A DNA stretch of 64,000 nt from Tritrichomonas musculus (GCA_039105265.1 JAPFFF010000008.1:2170001-2234000), one strand, 5' to 3'; positions 38,289 through 48,597 are shown, numbered from the stretch's first letter. The notes: generated by a model not told the origin, from the sequence alone. Program-made: numbers and translations.

Positions 38289-39626
38289 TTACTCGGATTC
38301 TAACTCAATTTCTTTCAGCTTTTCAGCTATATATTGCTTGAGAAGTTCATCCTTGCTTAATTCTAAGCAAACATGTAAGGAATATTTAAGTTTATCCGAT
38401 TTAGAAAGGCCTGATAACTGTTCACTTTCAATGAGAAATTCAATAGTTTCTTCATTGAGTATTTTATTTATGATATCAAGATATCGAGTATGAATCAAGT
38501 TTAAAAATAGCTGAGAAATTGAATATTTAACTTTAAATGAAACATTTGCCATTTTTTCACATAATTTATCAATAATAACAGTATTTTTTAAAAGAGGTAG
38601 AAAGAGGTTTTCTTTTAAATTACTGCAACTTTTAAAAACCAATCTATTAATAATGTCAATGCATTTAATTTGAAGTTCGCTTTCATTTCCACATATCTTA
38701 ACGCAAAATAAATCTAATGAATTTACTGCAATATCTTTATTGAAGATGAAAACAGTAAAAAATAGAGAAGTTGTGAGTTTATCAATAATGTCTATAATAA
38801 TTTGATTGCTTTGAAATTTTGATATTATGTTTAAAATGTGTGGTAAATATTGAATTAGCCCTGAGTCGACCATTAAATTTAAGTATTCGTCAGAAAATGA
38901 AATAAAATTATCTATCGAACAAAGGACGCCATTCATATCATTTCCAGATATTGGCTCAGTAGCAAAATGAATCAAAATTTTCGTAATGCATTTTAAGTAT
39001 TTCAAATCAATTTTTTTTTGAGAAATTGTTACTAAGAGTTGAGAAAATTGAACGATTGATTGTGAATTATTAAGTTTGGAAGCTATATTTAAAATTTGAT
39101 CAATTTGTGTTAAGAAAATAATATCATATTTTTCATTTTGTAAAATACAATTTAAGCATGCTATAGAATGTAAAAATGTTGTTGTAAAGTTTGTATGTTT
39201 GCTAATTATTTCAATTAACATTAAAATTAAATCGTCGTCAAAAAAAGAATTGTCAAAGCCAATAATGTATGACAAAACCCATACATATGAGCTTAAAAAA
39301 CGATCTCCTCTAATATATTGAATCAATAATTGTTTAATTGTTTGAATCAATGAAAATGGAAATGACGAGCAAAAAATAATTTTTTTTGGTATTTCAATAT
39401 GATTATTGTGCATTTGTACGATTATATTGCAAAATATATCTGTGGATTGTTTATCAATAAAACGAAATTGATTAAATTGCTCAAAAAAATGTAAAAATTC
39501 ATTAATTATTTGTTCATCTTCTGGTAAATTAAAATTTGCTTCAATTGACGATTTTTGAATAAAATTTAAACTAGGATAAAATACAAAATCGTTTTGAAAG
39601 TCTGTTTCAAGTTTGTATTGAAGCAT
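38289..39626 (-). CDS. Orphan ARM/HEAT-like helical protein
   Basis: 445 residues from ATG 39626. No named family recognised. It is built of repeated helices rich in Ile/Leu/Phe/Asn, such as INEFLHFFEQFNQFRFIDKQ, ICGNESELQIKCIDIINRLV and VKYSISQLFLNLIHTRYLD, which fits an armadillo-like solenoid. No catalytic motif, signal or membrane segment. It is similar in size and style to the protein at 26651. It is divergent from the small gene at 39709 with 82 bp between. Confidence 0.7.
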   Translation of the reverse strand: MLQYKLETDFQNDFVFYPSLNFIQKSSIEANFNLPEDEQIINEFLHFFEQFNQFRFIDKQSTDIFCNIIVQMHNNHIEIPKKIIFCSSFPFSLIQTIKQLLIQYIRGDRFLSSYVWVLSYIIGFDNSFFDDDLILMLIEIISKHTNFTTTFLHSIACLNCILQNEKYDIIFLTQIDQILNIASKLNNSQSIVQFSQLLVTISQKKIDLKYLKCITKILIHFATEPISGNDMNGVLCSIDNFISFSDEYLNLMVDSGLIQYLPHILNIISKFQSNQIIIDIIDKLTTSLFFTVFIFNKDIAVNSLDLFCVKICGNESELQIKCIDIINRLVFKSCSNLKENLFLPLLKNTVIIDKLCEKMANVSFKVKYSISQLFLNLIHTRYLDIINKILNEETIEFLIESEQLSGLSKSDKLKYSLHVCLELSKDELLKQYIAEKLKEIELESE

Positions 39627-39688
39627 TCTATTCCATTTAGATATTATTAATTGAACAAATATGCTATCAAAAATTTCAAATTATAAAA

Positions 39689-39695
39689 TCATTTT
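39689..39695 (+). promoter_or_regulatory. Initiator TCATTTT
   Basis: The presumed +1 A at 39691 is 18 bases before ATG 39709. It is a full match to TCAYTT and the main support for the small gene being expressed. Confidence 0.5.
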
Positions 39696-39708
39696 CAAGT
39701 AATCAAAT

Positions 39709-39978
39709 ATGTCTTCAAAAAATATTCCAAAAAGAACGCAAAGCTCATTTATTGCCAGCAATGATTTCCAACTACATAATTTAAGTCAAGCGCAAGATCC
39801 CATATTCTCAAGAAGTATGCCAAGAAGATCGAAAAGTTCAAGTGCCGCTGTAAATGATTCAATTTTGCATGAAAGAGCAATATCTATAGAAGAGCAGCAA
39901 CTTTCGCCGAACAATAGTAAATTATGGACACCAAATGATTTTAAAATAGCATATTTGGCATTACATGAAAACAAATAA
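39709..39978 (+). CDS. Small Ser-rich hypothetical protein
   Basis: 89 residues from ATG 39709. No family recognised. It is Ser/Asn/Gln-rich, with a weak internal repeat: SFIASNDFQLHNLSQAQDPI followed by a similar SSAAVNDSILHERAISIEEQ, and Arg-rich PKRTQSS / PRRSKSS segments ahead of each that could be kinase sites. A more ordered end (LWTPNDFKIAYLALHENK) follows. The good initiator upstream and consistent codon pattern support it as real. Confidence 0.5.
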   Translation: MSSKNIPKRTQSSFIASNDFQLHNLSQAQDPIFSRSMPRRSKSSSAAVNDSILHERAISIEEQQLSPNNSKLWTPNDFKIAYLALHENK

Positions 39979-40737
39979 TTTTTTGTTAGTTTGTATAAAT
40001 GATTTTATTTTACTTTCAAGCTTGTTTACATATATTATATATCGAAATATTTTTTCATCTAAGTTCAATCACCAAAAGTTTTCAAATCCATCGAGTAGTA
40101 TGTTTTCTATCAGGAGAATAAGGAAGAAGTATTATATAAAACATAAATGATCATTAATCTATATAATCTCAAGCATTAAATTAATTAGATTATTAATAAA
40201 TATATAAGCAGAATGAAAATATGGCAGTATAAATGGTATTGCTTCAATTTTTGAATTGTTTGTGTATAGAATGTCATTGGAATTTCATAAATAAAATAAA
40301 TGTTTTGATAATTTTCAAGAAGTAGAGAAATATTTTAAAAATAGGTTTTAGCTTTTATAACAATGAATATATATTTATTAATAATCATATATATTATTCC
40401 AACTAATTAAATAAATAAATATAATTTTTAATCAAAGATATTTATATTTCAAAAATATAAAAAATGAAAATTCGATTGATCAAATCAAAGTGTAGACAGA
40501 TAATTAGACAAAACCATAAGCAATTTCATCATAATTTAACAGCTTTAGAAAATCTCTCTCAATTTTTAATCTCATTTTTCTCAAGATTAGAAAGAAGAAT
40601 TCGTGCTAAATTGGGTAATTAAAATGCTTATATTATCAAGATCATATAGGTATAAAATAATAACCAAAATTCAGGTAAATAAATTTTTTTACTACTTCTA
40701 ATTTTCATAAAATATGTACGTTTAGGATTTTATTTTA
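39979..40737. other. Intergenic; possible 52-codon frame only
   Basis: 759 bp of AT-rich DNA. The only candidate is the small basic frame at 40464-40622, listed separately. Confidence 0.35.
40464..40622 (+). CDS. Possible small basic protein (52 aa)
   Basis: ATG 40464 to TAA 40622. It would be a basic, helical peptide (MKIRLIKSKCRQIIRQNHKQ, ending RLERRIRAKLGN). It is set in otherwise non-coding AT-rich DNA, and its balanced composition is unlike the flanks. No initiator match and no family; it could be chance or a gene remnant. Confidence 0.25.
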   Translation: MKIRLIKSKCRQIIRQNHKQFHHNLTALENLSQFLISFFSRLERRIRAKLGN

Positions 40738-41580
40738 ATGGAGAAATACGAAATTCTTGAGCAAATCTCTGATTTAACATATAAAGTTGCCAGAAAAAGC
40801 AACAACGCCTTTTTCGCCCTCAAAACAATATCATATATAGGATTGTCTAAAGCTGAGAAAAAAAGAATTGTTGATACAATCAATACATTAATTCAATTAC
40901 ACTGCGTAAATACTGTTAGATATCACAATTGTATTGTCGACTCTGATAAAGGTACACTCAATTTGATAACAGATTTCTATGAAGGAGGTAATTTGGAACA
41001 GTTGATTCGTAAGCATGTTGAATCCCAACAGCCTTTTGACGAGGAACAAATCTGGTCAATAGCTGCCGATATTGCATTAGCTCTATATGAATGTCATAAT
41101 AATAAACATCAAAAGATTATACATGGAGCCTTAACGCCAGATCATATTTTATTTGATTCTGAAGGAAATGCTCGTATCGGATGTTTCTCTCTAGATAGGT
41201 GTATGAGTGGTGATACTGAGCATGATCTTACTGATTTAGGAAAACTCATTTTTGAAATGGCAACCCTTTCAAAAGCTGAGCCCGGGCATCATAGCTTCCA
41301 ATCAAAACTAAAGAGTACAAGTGAAGGTATATCAGAAGTGGTTCCTCTTCTACTTGGATTATCTCCATCAAAATTTACTCTTTTAAACTTCCTAGAATTT
41401 CCAGAAGTTGCTCTCAAGGTTTTAGAGAAAAAAGTGAAATTAGAAACAGCGTTTTATGAACAAGAAAAAGCAAAATATTTGGCTCTTGAAGCAAGCTTTA
41501 AACAAAAAGATAAGATTGTGGCAAGCCAAGATGCCAACATTTCATTTAATGAAAATGAACCAGCAAATAAGCTTTTTTAA
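40738..41580 (+). CDS. NEK-like pseudokinase (truncated C-lobe)
   Basis: 280 residues. The fold follows a protein kinase up to the F-helix: FFALKTI with the VAIK-type Lys29, LNLITDFYEGGNLEQLIRKH (hinge and NEK-like GGxLxxLI), then IIHGALTPDHILFDSEGNAR in place of HRDLKPxNI. The catalytic Asp is replaced (His129-Gly130-Ala131), DFG is Gly148-Cys149-Phe150, and the glycine loop is missing (EQISDLTYKVARKS). So all catalytic motifs except the Lys are lost, and it should be inactive. After a shortened C-lobe comes a coiled coil (EKKVKLETAFYEQEKAKYLA). It is probably a scaffold or allosteric partner. Confidence 0.75.
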   Translation: MEKYEILEQISDLTYKVARKSNNAFFALKTISYIGLSKAEKKRIVDTINTLIQLHCVNTVRYHNCIVDSDKGTLNLITDFYEGGNLEQLIRKHVESQQPFDEEQIWSIAADIALALYECHNNKHQKIIHGALTPDHILFDSEGNARIGCFSLDRCMSGDTEHDLTDLGKLIFEMATLSKAEPGHHSFQSKLKSTSEGISEVVPLLLGLSPSKFTLLNFLEFPEVALKVLEKKVKLETAFYEQEKAKYLALEASFKQKDKIVASQDANISFNENEPANKLF

Positions 41581-41842
41581 TGAATGATCCTCTTTTTTGA
41601 TGTATCATTTATACAAATTATTTAATATATGTTCTTTAAACTTATAGTTTTATTTTGTATTTATTTATAATATATACTCTTTTTATATTTTTTTATAATG
41701 TATACTCTTTCTATAATCATGATCATCATGAAATGATCTTTTTTGAAAAGGAGAGTCAAAGCGTATAGAAGGGAAAAAAGGCATTTACAATAGTTAAAAA
41801 GACATGATTTAATAAATCTTAGAATAACTCCTAATTTCGCAT
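41581..41842. other. Short convergent intergenic region
   Basis: 262 bp; TATACTCTTT repeated at about 41672 and 41701; nothing else seen. Confidence 0.35.
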
Positions 41843-42850
41843 TTAAGAGGAAAAGAGAAGAGCTAAACGGCCAGAAGGTTTTCCTGCTCTTGCAACTGTA
41901 ATAGATGTATAAGTTGGGAGATTATTTGCTTTTAAGAAATCAACACCTTTTTGGATACCTTGTTTAATTTGATCACGACTAATTCCTTCACCAAAGAAAA
42001 CAACTGCATTTTCTCCTCTTGAAACGATGTATACTTTGCCAGCTTCTAACTTATCTCTTGTAGCAGCAGAACCTTCAGCAATAAGATTGAATTTTCCATT
42101 TTCAATTTGATATATTTTTCTGGTATTTGATGCTTCATGTTCTGCATCAGCACCGCCTGCTGCTGCACTCTTGATTGGTGTTTCACCACCAAGTGCTTCC
42201 CAGAATTCAGGAGATGTTTCTCCATCATCAAGTCTTACATAATCATGCTTAGGGAAAATTGACCTAAAACCTGAAAAGCTTTGAGCTGCTTTGTTCTTCT
42301 CCATATAATTTGCACTTGACCCAATCCAAAGGTAAAGAGTCTTGGCAGTTACTAAAATAAATGCATCTCCTTGATTTAATGATTCGCCTGACACCTTAAC
42401 TTGTTGAAGAACTGGATGTTTGCGTCCTTTAATATGAAATAGCATTGTATGTGGCTCGGTTCCAGTTGGCTTTCTAAAGCCTGTTTCAATTCCTCCATCA
42501 AGATATCTTATTCCACCATATTTGTCAAATAATTCTAAGAACTCATCGCTTTCGTGTCCCTGAACTTCACGGTGTTGAGTTGGTTCGCCATCAAATCGAT
42601 CATCAAGTTCTACCGTTTTAATTGCTGCTGTGCCTTGCTCATCTTGTGTTGAATCTGTACCAAGCCAAAAATAAATATCACGTTCAATACGATCTGATTG
42701 AGCAACTTTGACAGCATTTAAAACAATATATGCATCTCCACTATAAAATTGGCCAATATCTTTCCAGGGAACAATGTTAAACTTTTCAACACGGAAAACA
42801 TTGAAAGTTTCTGTTTCAGGAAGTTCTAAAAAGGCTTTGTCAAGTGCCAT
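41843..42850 (-). CDS. Gelsolin/severin-family actin-binding protein
   Basis: 335 residues, the size of three gelsolin domains (severin/CapG type). Domain 1 has VEKFNIVPWKDIGQFYSGDA, YIVLNAVK and IYFWLGTDSTQDEQGTAAIK with the calcium-site Asp/Glu residues, then VQGHESDEFLELF and GGIRYLDGGIETGFR. Domain 2 has RKHPVLQQVKVSGESLNQGD, AFILVTAKTLYLWIGSSANY. Domain 3 is IYQIENGKFNLIAEGSAA, GKVYIVSRGENAVVFFGEGI. Known role: calcium-regulated severing or capping of actin filaments. Codon choice (C-ending, frequent) suggests high expression. A strong initiator stands 11 bases before the ATG. Confidence 0.92.
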   Translation of the reverse strand: MALDKAFLELPETETFNVFRVEKFNIVPWKDIGQFYSGDAYIVLNAVKVAQSDRIERDIYFWLGTDSTQDEQGTAAIKTVELDDRFDGEPTQHREVQGHESDEFLELFDKYGGIRYLDGGIETGFRKPTGTEPHTMLFHIKGRKHPVLQQVKVSGESLNQGDAFILVTAKTLYLWIGSSANYMEKNKAAQSFSGFRSIFPKHDYVRLDDGETSPEFWEALGGETPIKSAAAGGADAEHEASNTRKIYQIENGKFNLIAEGSAATRDKLEAGKVYIVSRGENAVVFFGEGISRDQIKQGIQKGVDFLKANNLPTYTSITVARAGKPSGRLALLFSS

Positions 42851-42854
42851 TAGG

Positions 42855-42863
42855 AAAAAGTGA
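42855..42863 (-). promoter_or_regulatory. Initiator TCACTTTTT of gelsolin-like gene
   Basis: On the minus strand, with +1 A at 42861, 11 bases before the ATG. It is a full match to the trichomonad initiator; a second TCACTT lies 5 bases further upstream. Confidence 0.6.
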
Positions 42864-43389
42864 AGTGAAAGAACTTCACAAATTCATTTTTTTGAATAAG
42901 TTAAGTGATATTGATCGTAAATAAATGTTGTTCACATAACATTTTATCATATGATTTCATGTTATTATGACTTTTGATAAATAATATTTTAAAAATGTTA
43001 ATTTTGATTTTTCTTTTTTTTTCAGATGCAATCGTTTATTGAAAAAGTTTAAAATAAATTGAAAATGGTTCTTTTTTAAGATTTTGCGACTTTTAATTAT
43101 CAGTATTATGTTTTCAATTTCCAAAATCATTTATTATTTAATGTAATCCTCAAATTTCATTTAATATTTTAATACTCATATAATAAATTCGAATATGAAT
43201 CTTTATATCAATTTGGTTATTCTTTGAGTACTCTGGATGAACCTTTATTTCGATTCTTGGATAATCTACTTCAATCTAAATTCTTAATTATAATTTATAC
43301 GATTTGCCTGTCAATATCACTACTATTTATTTGTAACGATTTTTACACTTTATATAAAAAAAAAGTAAATGGGCCAATTTTCGTGAATC
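42864..43389. other. Intergenic, no gene seen
   Basis: 526 bp between the gelsolin-like promoter and the decayed LRR gene; AT-rich, nothing recognised. Confidence 0.35.
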
Positions 43390-45190
43390 CCAACTTCTAA
43401 AGCATATCATTATTCCTTTTGATGATGCAAGAGATATTCCGAAATCTCAATACCATCAGCAATTACTGAGATTGGAGACAACATTTCTTCATCATTAGTC
43501 ACAACAATTGGAAACAATTCATTTTCAGGATGTAAATCATCAAAGCATATCTTTATCCCTCCTTCCGTTACATCGATAGGTCAATCCACTTTTTCAGTGT
43601 GATCATAATTAAATGAAATTTTATTACCAGTAACAATAACAGCACTTAAAGATTCATCATATTTCAAAGCACATTGCTAACAAAAATAATAATTCCAACT
43701 TCAGTTCAAATTATCAGCAATTCCACTTTTTCCGTGTGTAAAACGTAATCAGAAATAGAGATACCAACTTCAAAATCATTACAATTTGAAATTCAGCTTT
43801 TGCTGAATGTATATCAAATTGGCAATTTTCTTCATAATTGCAATCAATTAGAGACTTTGTTTTCTCTGGATGTTCTTCATTGACTGAATTGAAAATTGAA
43901 TGTTCAATAACAACACCTAAATGGAACCAATTTTGCACAAATTTGTCTAAAATAATGGCTGTTCATCATGAATCATTATCAGTTGGATCATCATCTTTTC
44001 ATGATTGTTCATCATTAAATGAGATAAATGTTCCTATTCCAGTCATATCTATTCGATCCAATAGATTGCACTTCATTGGCTGAAATAACGAAAAAGTTAT
44101 CACATGCATTTTTCGTTGATGCTCTTCACTTACAAAAGTGACACTTTGACGATCAACTCCATCAATTAATGAATGTTCTTTTGCTGAATGTTCATCTTTG
44201 ATCGAAATTCCAATTCCTTCGAATGTTATTTCAATTGGAGAAAGGATTCTTTAATAAATCAATGAAATTGACTCAAATTACAAATCTTCATTCTGTTGCA
44301 TCAATTGATATGAATGCTTTCAATTGTTGCGGTTTTTTTGGAATGATTTTTGCTTTCTTCATTTGTCATTAAAATTGGATCTCATGTTTTTTAATGAATG
44401 AAAATCTTTGCATAACATCCATTAATGGATGTATATCATTGTTTGAAGGTTGGGTTCCAAAACCAGTTCATATTATTGATCAATATGTTTTTTGTGGCTG
44501 CTCTTCCTTGAAGCAAATTATCTTGCCTTCATTAAGTCCATATCATTTGTGATTATACTTTTGGTGAGTGCACTTCATTATCAACGATAAAAATGTCATT
44601 AAAAAAAAAAAAAAAAAAGATGGGACGATATGTTTTCATTAATTGTTCATCTCTTGCTGAAATAACAATTCCTTCAGACATGAGAGAGATTTGAAGGATC
44701 TTTTTCATGTGGATGCTCGTCATTGAAAAAGTTGGTCATTCCTTCGTTTATTAAATCAATTGAACAATCATGCTTTTAAAAAAATTACTCGTCTTTAATT
44801 GATGTTTCTATTCCATTCTATTAAGTTGGAAACTTTTGATCATTATTGATCATTGAAATAATTAACTATTCATTCTTCTGTAGCAGAAATTGGAGATAAT
44901 GCTTCACAATGAGTGCTTTTCTCTAGTTAAGATCGTGATTCCAAAATCAGCAGTTTCTTTAGGAAGATGTTGCTTTGGCGCTTGCTCTTCATTTACTTTT
45001 TGTGTTTTTCATTATCCTTTCTTCTTTGTAGTTAATTGAACGGAGAGCTTTTGATGGATGTTCAGCTTTGGAAAAAAAAAAATGCCAATTCTTGACTCGG
45101 TTGATTCAATTTGAATGTCTGCTTTTAAATGATACAAAGCAATGAAAGAATTGATTGTTTTTTCATCATTGGATTTGAAATATTTTTTGC
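43390..45190 (+). pseudogene. Decayed BspA-like leucine-rich-repeat surface protein gene
   Basis: About 1.8 kb that in shifting plus-strand frames reads fragments of the TpLRR/BspA repeat (IGDxAFSGCSSLTSIxIPxSV). Examples are TIGNNSFSGCKSS near 43501, IRDFVFSGCSSLTELKIECS from 43841, SVGSSSFHDCSSLNEINVPI near 43977, GCSSLKQIILPSLSP near 44493 and IERRAFDGCSALEK near 45037. Stops and frame changes occur every 100-250 bases, so it is dead. BspA-like proteins are a very large trichomonad surface family. Both edges are approximate, and no ATG or membrane anchor is preserved. Confidence 0.7.
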
Positions 45191-46029
45191 ATTGATCCAA
45201 ATATCGCTGTTATACAACTTTGATTTTAATTAGATATCATATAAATACCATACACTCTTTTTTAATAAATATTGGTTTTATTTTATGAAGATATAATCAA
45301 TTTTAAGATATCATTAAGTTATATGACCAAATAAGAATCTAATAATGCTTTTTTCTAGAGGTGCGAGAGCTGGTTGATTTCATTATTATCAAATTATAAA
45401 ATAATATATATATATATATATATCCTTCTCTATTATGATAGGATTTTAAATTATATTAGTCACTAGGAGTAAAAATATTTGTGTTTTAAAATTTTAATGA
45501 AATAAAAAATAAACCATTCAATTATAATTTTATAAATGTTGGAGAGTAATTACATTTTCTCTCTTTTAGAACACAAATAAATATTTATATATATGTAAAT
45601 TACATTGTTATTTTTATTTTATTAAAAATAATTCAATAATTAAAAAAAAAAATTAGATTTAATTTTTCCCAAGTTGGGAATCCCAACCAAAGAAAACCAA
45701 AATATCAAGATAAAAAGTGACGAGCTGAACATTGACTGGAATTATTGAGATGATGACTCAAATCGTTATAATCCCAATGATGTGATACAGTTGAAAGAGA
45801 TTGAAAAGTCTGATGTACAATAATAGTTCTTTCTTTGGAAAGATAAGATTCAGAATAATACGATTTGAGCCATTTTTGCTATAAAATGATATACAAAATT
45901 TTCGAAAATATCTGACCAAATATAAAATTTGAATAAATATCTTGAAAACAAATAGGTTAAAATCTTTATAAATTTTGATATCAGCATTATATTTCCTATA
46001 TATTAATAAATACCATTAGTAAACCAAAC

Positions 46030-46388
46030 TATAGGGCCATTTTTTCTAGGAGCTTTCAGAAAATTAAATTGATTTTTTTTTATCAAATTCTGGACAATAT
46101 CTGAATTTTTGGATGAAAATAAAATTATCCAAAGATATTAATGAATATACTACATCAGGGACAAATTTTACTCATACTATCTCAAGATATCTTGATTTTA
46201 ATTTTTAGACTAAGTTGCTGAAAACAAGTCATTAATCATATTTTTATAATTACCGCTATATATATATTATCTCATATAATTTTTATTAAATTTTTTTAAC
46301 TTTGAACCACTTTTTTTTATATTTTTTGTTTAAAATTATAAATTGAGAGGAGATAATTACAACGTGTTTTTTTTCTTCAGAATTTTTA
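46030..46388. repeat. Diverged dispersed repeat, copy 1
   Basis: About 360 bp, directly repeated at 46668-47024. Shared landmarks in the same order are TATAGGGCCATTTTTTCTAG at the start, ATATCTTGATTTTAAT..TTAG in the middle and AATTGAGAGGAGATAATTAC plus CGTGTTTTTTTTCTTCAGAA at the end. No reading frame, so it is a non-autonomous or decayed element of unknown family. Confidence 0.65.
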
Positions 46389-46667
46389 ACTTACTAAAAA
46401 AAGAGCTAATTTTTAACTTATTTATATGAAAATCGCTTATAAATATTGTTTTAAGCATAAAAATATATAAAAAATGATTTTTTGCATAAAAAATTAATTT
46501 GTGAGAACAGAATGAAAAATTTGATTAATCATTTAAAATTTAAATTCATAATAGTCGTTAAATTTTTTTATAAATATCTTAAATTTAAATAGGTTAAATT
46601 TAAAATAAAAAATATACATAAGAATTATATTATGCATTAATGTTATAATATTGATTTCAATTAAATT

Positions 46668-47024
46668 TATAGGGCCAATTTTTCTAGGAATGCTTAGATT
46701 TTTAAATTTCATTTTTTTTGTTTAATACCAAACAAAACAAAAGATATATAGAGGAATTAAAATCAGTTATCAAATGTGCATAATAAGAGTTGGATAAGCA
46801 TACATTTTAATAAAAGATGGTTGAAATATCTTGATTTTAATAATTAGGCAAAGTTGCATAAAATCGGGAAATAATAGTTTTTTTATAATAATCATAGTAT
46901 ATTTTTTGATTCACTTTATTTTCATTACGATTTAACAATAAGAAACCATATTTTTTTGCATTTTTTTATGAAAATTTGAAATTGAGGGGAATTAATTATA
47001 ACGTATTTTTTCTTCAGAATTTTA
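46668..47024. repeat. Diverged dispersed repeat, copy 2
   Basis: Second copy of the repeat at 46030, about 638 bp downstream. It begins TATAGGGCCAATTTTTCTAG and ends AAATTGAGGGGAATTAATTA followed by ACGTATTTTTTCTTCAGAAT. The middles are clearly diverged, implying an old duplication. Confidence 0.65.
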
Positions 47025-47552
47025 TAAAATAAAAATAAAATTACCCCCGGCGAGCTATTCAGATTAATAAGAAAATATGTATATATACATGTTGAATATA
47101 ATAAAAATATAAATAGTTATCCCTATGAAATTCACCAGAGCTCCGTATATTTTTATATTATATTTATTATTTTTTTAAATACTAATATCTCTATAAATTA
47201 AAAAAATATTTTATATATTATATTAAAACTATATATATAATTTACTATATATAAAAATAAATAATATTAAAATGAACAATATTTCAGAACTAATTAGAAA
47301 TTTCCAAAATACCATTTTTTCCCACTTACTTCTGCAAACATTAAAACGACCTAATAATTAAATATGATGTATAGCATTAGGTATGCATTATATTATATTA
47401 AAAATAACATCGATTTGATTAACAATTTAGTGAAAAAATTCACTTTTTTAAATTAAAAAATACGTTATTTTTAGTTCTCGCACTTCTTTTTTTCTTTAAT
47501 ATATCTATTTTGGAACCTAATTAAGGCATCAAATGAAAAATATGCTTATTGT

Positions 47553-48068
47553 ATGAATTTATTAAGGGAGAGAATCCCTATAGATAAAAACCAAAAGGAA
47601 ACACACAATATAATGAAAAATTATATTCGATATTTTAACAATAACCCACCAAACTACAAAGAAAAGGAACAAATTTGTTTTAAAAACAAAGAATTATTTG
47701 AAACAGTAGCAAATGACTTATTACAATACGTCCAATTACAAAATCAAATCACTACTAAACAAATGGTGAGATGCATTTCTCGTAATCTTCCACTTTTTGC
47801 ATATACTGTTGTTTCTATGGCCAATAATAACAAATATTCAAGGGCAATTGAAGAAATTAGACGAGAATTTCTTGCCGAAAAAACTAATCCTTTTCCGCAA
47901 CAAAATACATTTGGGAAAAAATATGTTCTTCCGCAAGTTCGCCGAACAGATTTAGAAAAAGAATATTTTTTCCCTGATGATTTTGAAGAACACTTAGAAG
48001 AACAAAATGAGGACGATGCATTTATGGCATACATTGAACAAGATCCAATGTATAATTTTATGTATTAA
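47553..48068 (+). CDS. Orphan protein, 171 aa
   Basis: ATG 47553 to TAA. I do not recognise it. The N-terminal half is helical (NIMKNYIRYFNNNPPNYKEK, then ELFETVANDLLQYVQLQNQI and TKQMVRCISRNLPLFAYTVV). The end is acidic and aromatic (EEHLEEQNEDDAFMAYIEQD and then PMYNFMY). There is no signal peptide or membrane segment. It is isolated at the edge of a repeat-rich tract, so it may be a lineage-specific gene. Confidence 0.5.
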   Translation: MNLLRERIPIDKNQKETHNIMKNYIRYFNNNPPNYKEKEQICFKNKELFETVANDLLQYVQLQNQITTKQMVRCISRNLPLFAYTVVSMANNNKYSRAIEEIRREFLAEKTNPFPQQNTFGKKYVLPQVRRTDLEKEYFFPDDFEEHLEEQNEDDAFMAYIEQDPMYNFMY

Positions 48069-48186
48069 AACATCAACAAATTATTTAATATAATATTTAT
48101 TACTCTTTCTATAAGTTTAAAAAATGAGAAACCTTTGTCATAAATAAATAGCGAAAATATATTTAGTAATTAAAAAAAAAGCTAGC

Positions 48187-48597
48187 TTATATCATTGTTA
48201 AAATGGCAAGGACTAACCAAACTGCTGCAGCTATGATTTGTAAAATTCCAGTGGCGATTCCAAGGTCACCGCAAATTCCAAGAATTCCAAATCCCATTAC
48301 GAGATAAACTATTGGTTTAATGATTCCATGATCAAAGTTTTCGAAAATTTTAACGTCCACCATTGCTAATATTTCAACAACTGTGAAAAATATCGCTAAG
48401 AAGAGCCAACAAAGTACACCCATATTAATGTAAAACCATATATTCGCTTTAATAATATCTGGCTTATATCCAGTGTGAATAGACCAATGAGTGCTTTTTG
48501 AAAGGAAGTAGCACTCAGTACAAAATGATAATAACAAACAGAGGATTGTGTAAATACGAAGAATTGTGATAAAAATTGCTGGAAGTTTTAATTCCAT
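48187..48597 (-). CDS. Four-pass membrane protein, COPI-associated-like (inverted duplicate, copy A)
   Basis: 136 residues from MELKLPA (48597). There is an upstream in-frame ATG at 48633, but homology with the partner gene begins at MELK. Four hydrophobic helices are evident: about 4-26 (AIFITILRIYTILCLLL), 53-75 (FYINMGVLCWLFLAIFFTVV), 93-112 (IIKPIVYLVMGFGILGI) and 116-136 (GIATGILQIIAAAVWLVL). The layout, with an acidic EI...VDVKIF loop and a glycine-rich third helix, resembles the COPI-associated protein family of Golgi membranes, though the match is by pattern only. The nearly identical partner on the other strand lies 379 bp away, head to head. Confidence 0.75.
   Translation of the reverse strand: MELKLPAIFITILRIYTILCLLLSFCTECYFLSKSTHWSIHTGYKPDIIKANIWFYINMGVLCWLFLAIFFTVVEILAMVDVKIFENFDHGIIKPIVYLVMGFGILGICGDLGIATGILQIIAAAVWLVLAILTMI

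Larger units (their letters stand above)
45191..47552. other. Gene-free AT-rich repeat region
   Basis: 2.4 kb. It includes a (TA)n run (about 45403-45422), a short palindrome at 45673-45687 (GTTGGGAATCCCAAC) and the two diverged direct repeats at 46030 and 46668. No coding sequence recognised. Confidence 0.5.

Noticed and set aside
43838-44083. 81-codon open stretch as a small LRR gene
   Set aside because: It is one unbroken fragment of the larger decayed BspA-like gene, with the same repeat on both sides in other frames.
45012-45200. Minus-strand frame at the end of the LRR pseudogene
   Set aside because: Opposite strand to clear LRR remnants; no family features.
45673-45687. Palindrome GTTGGGAATCCCAAC
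   Set aside because: Short and single; could be chance, so not raised to a finding.
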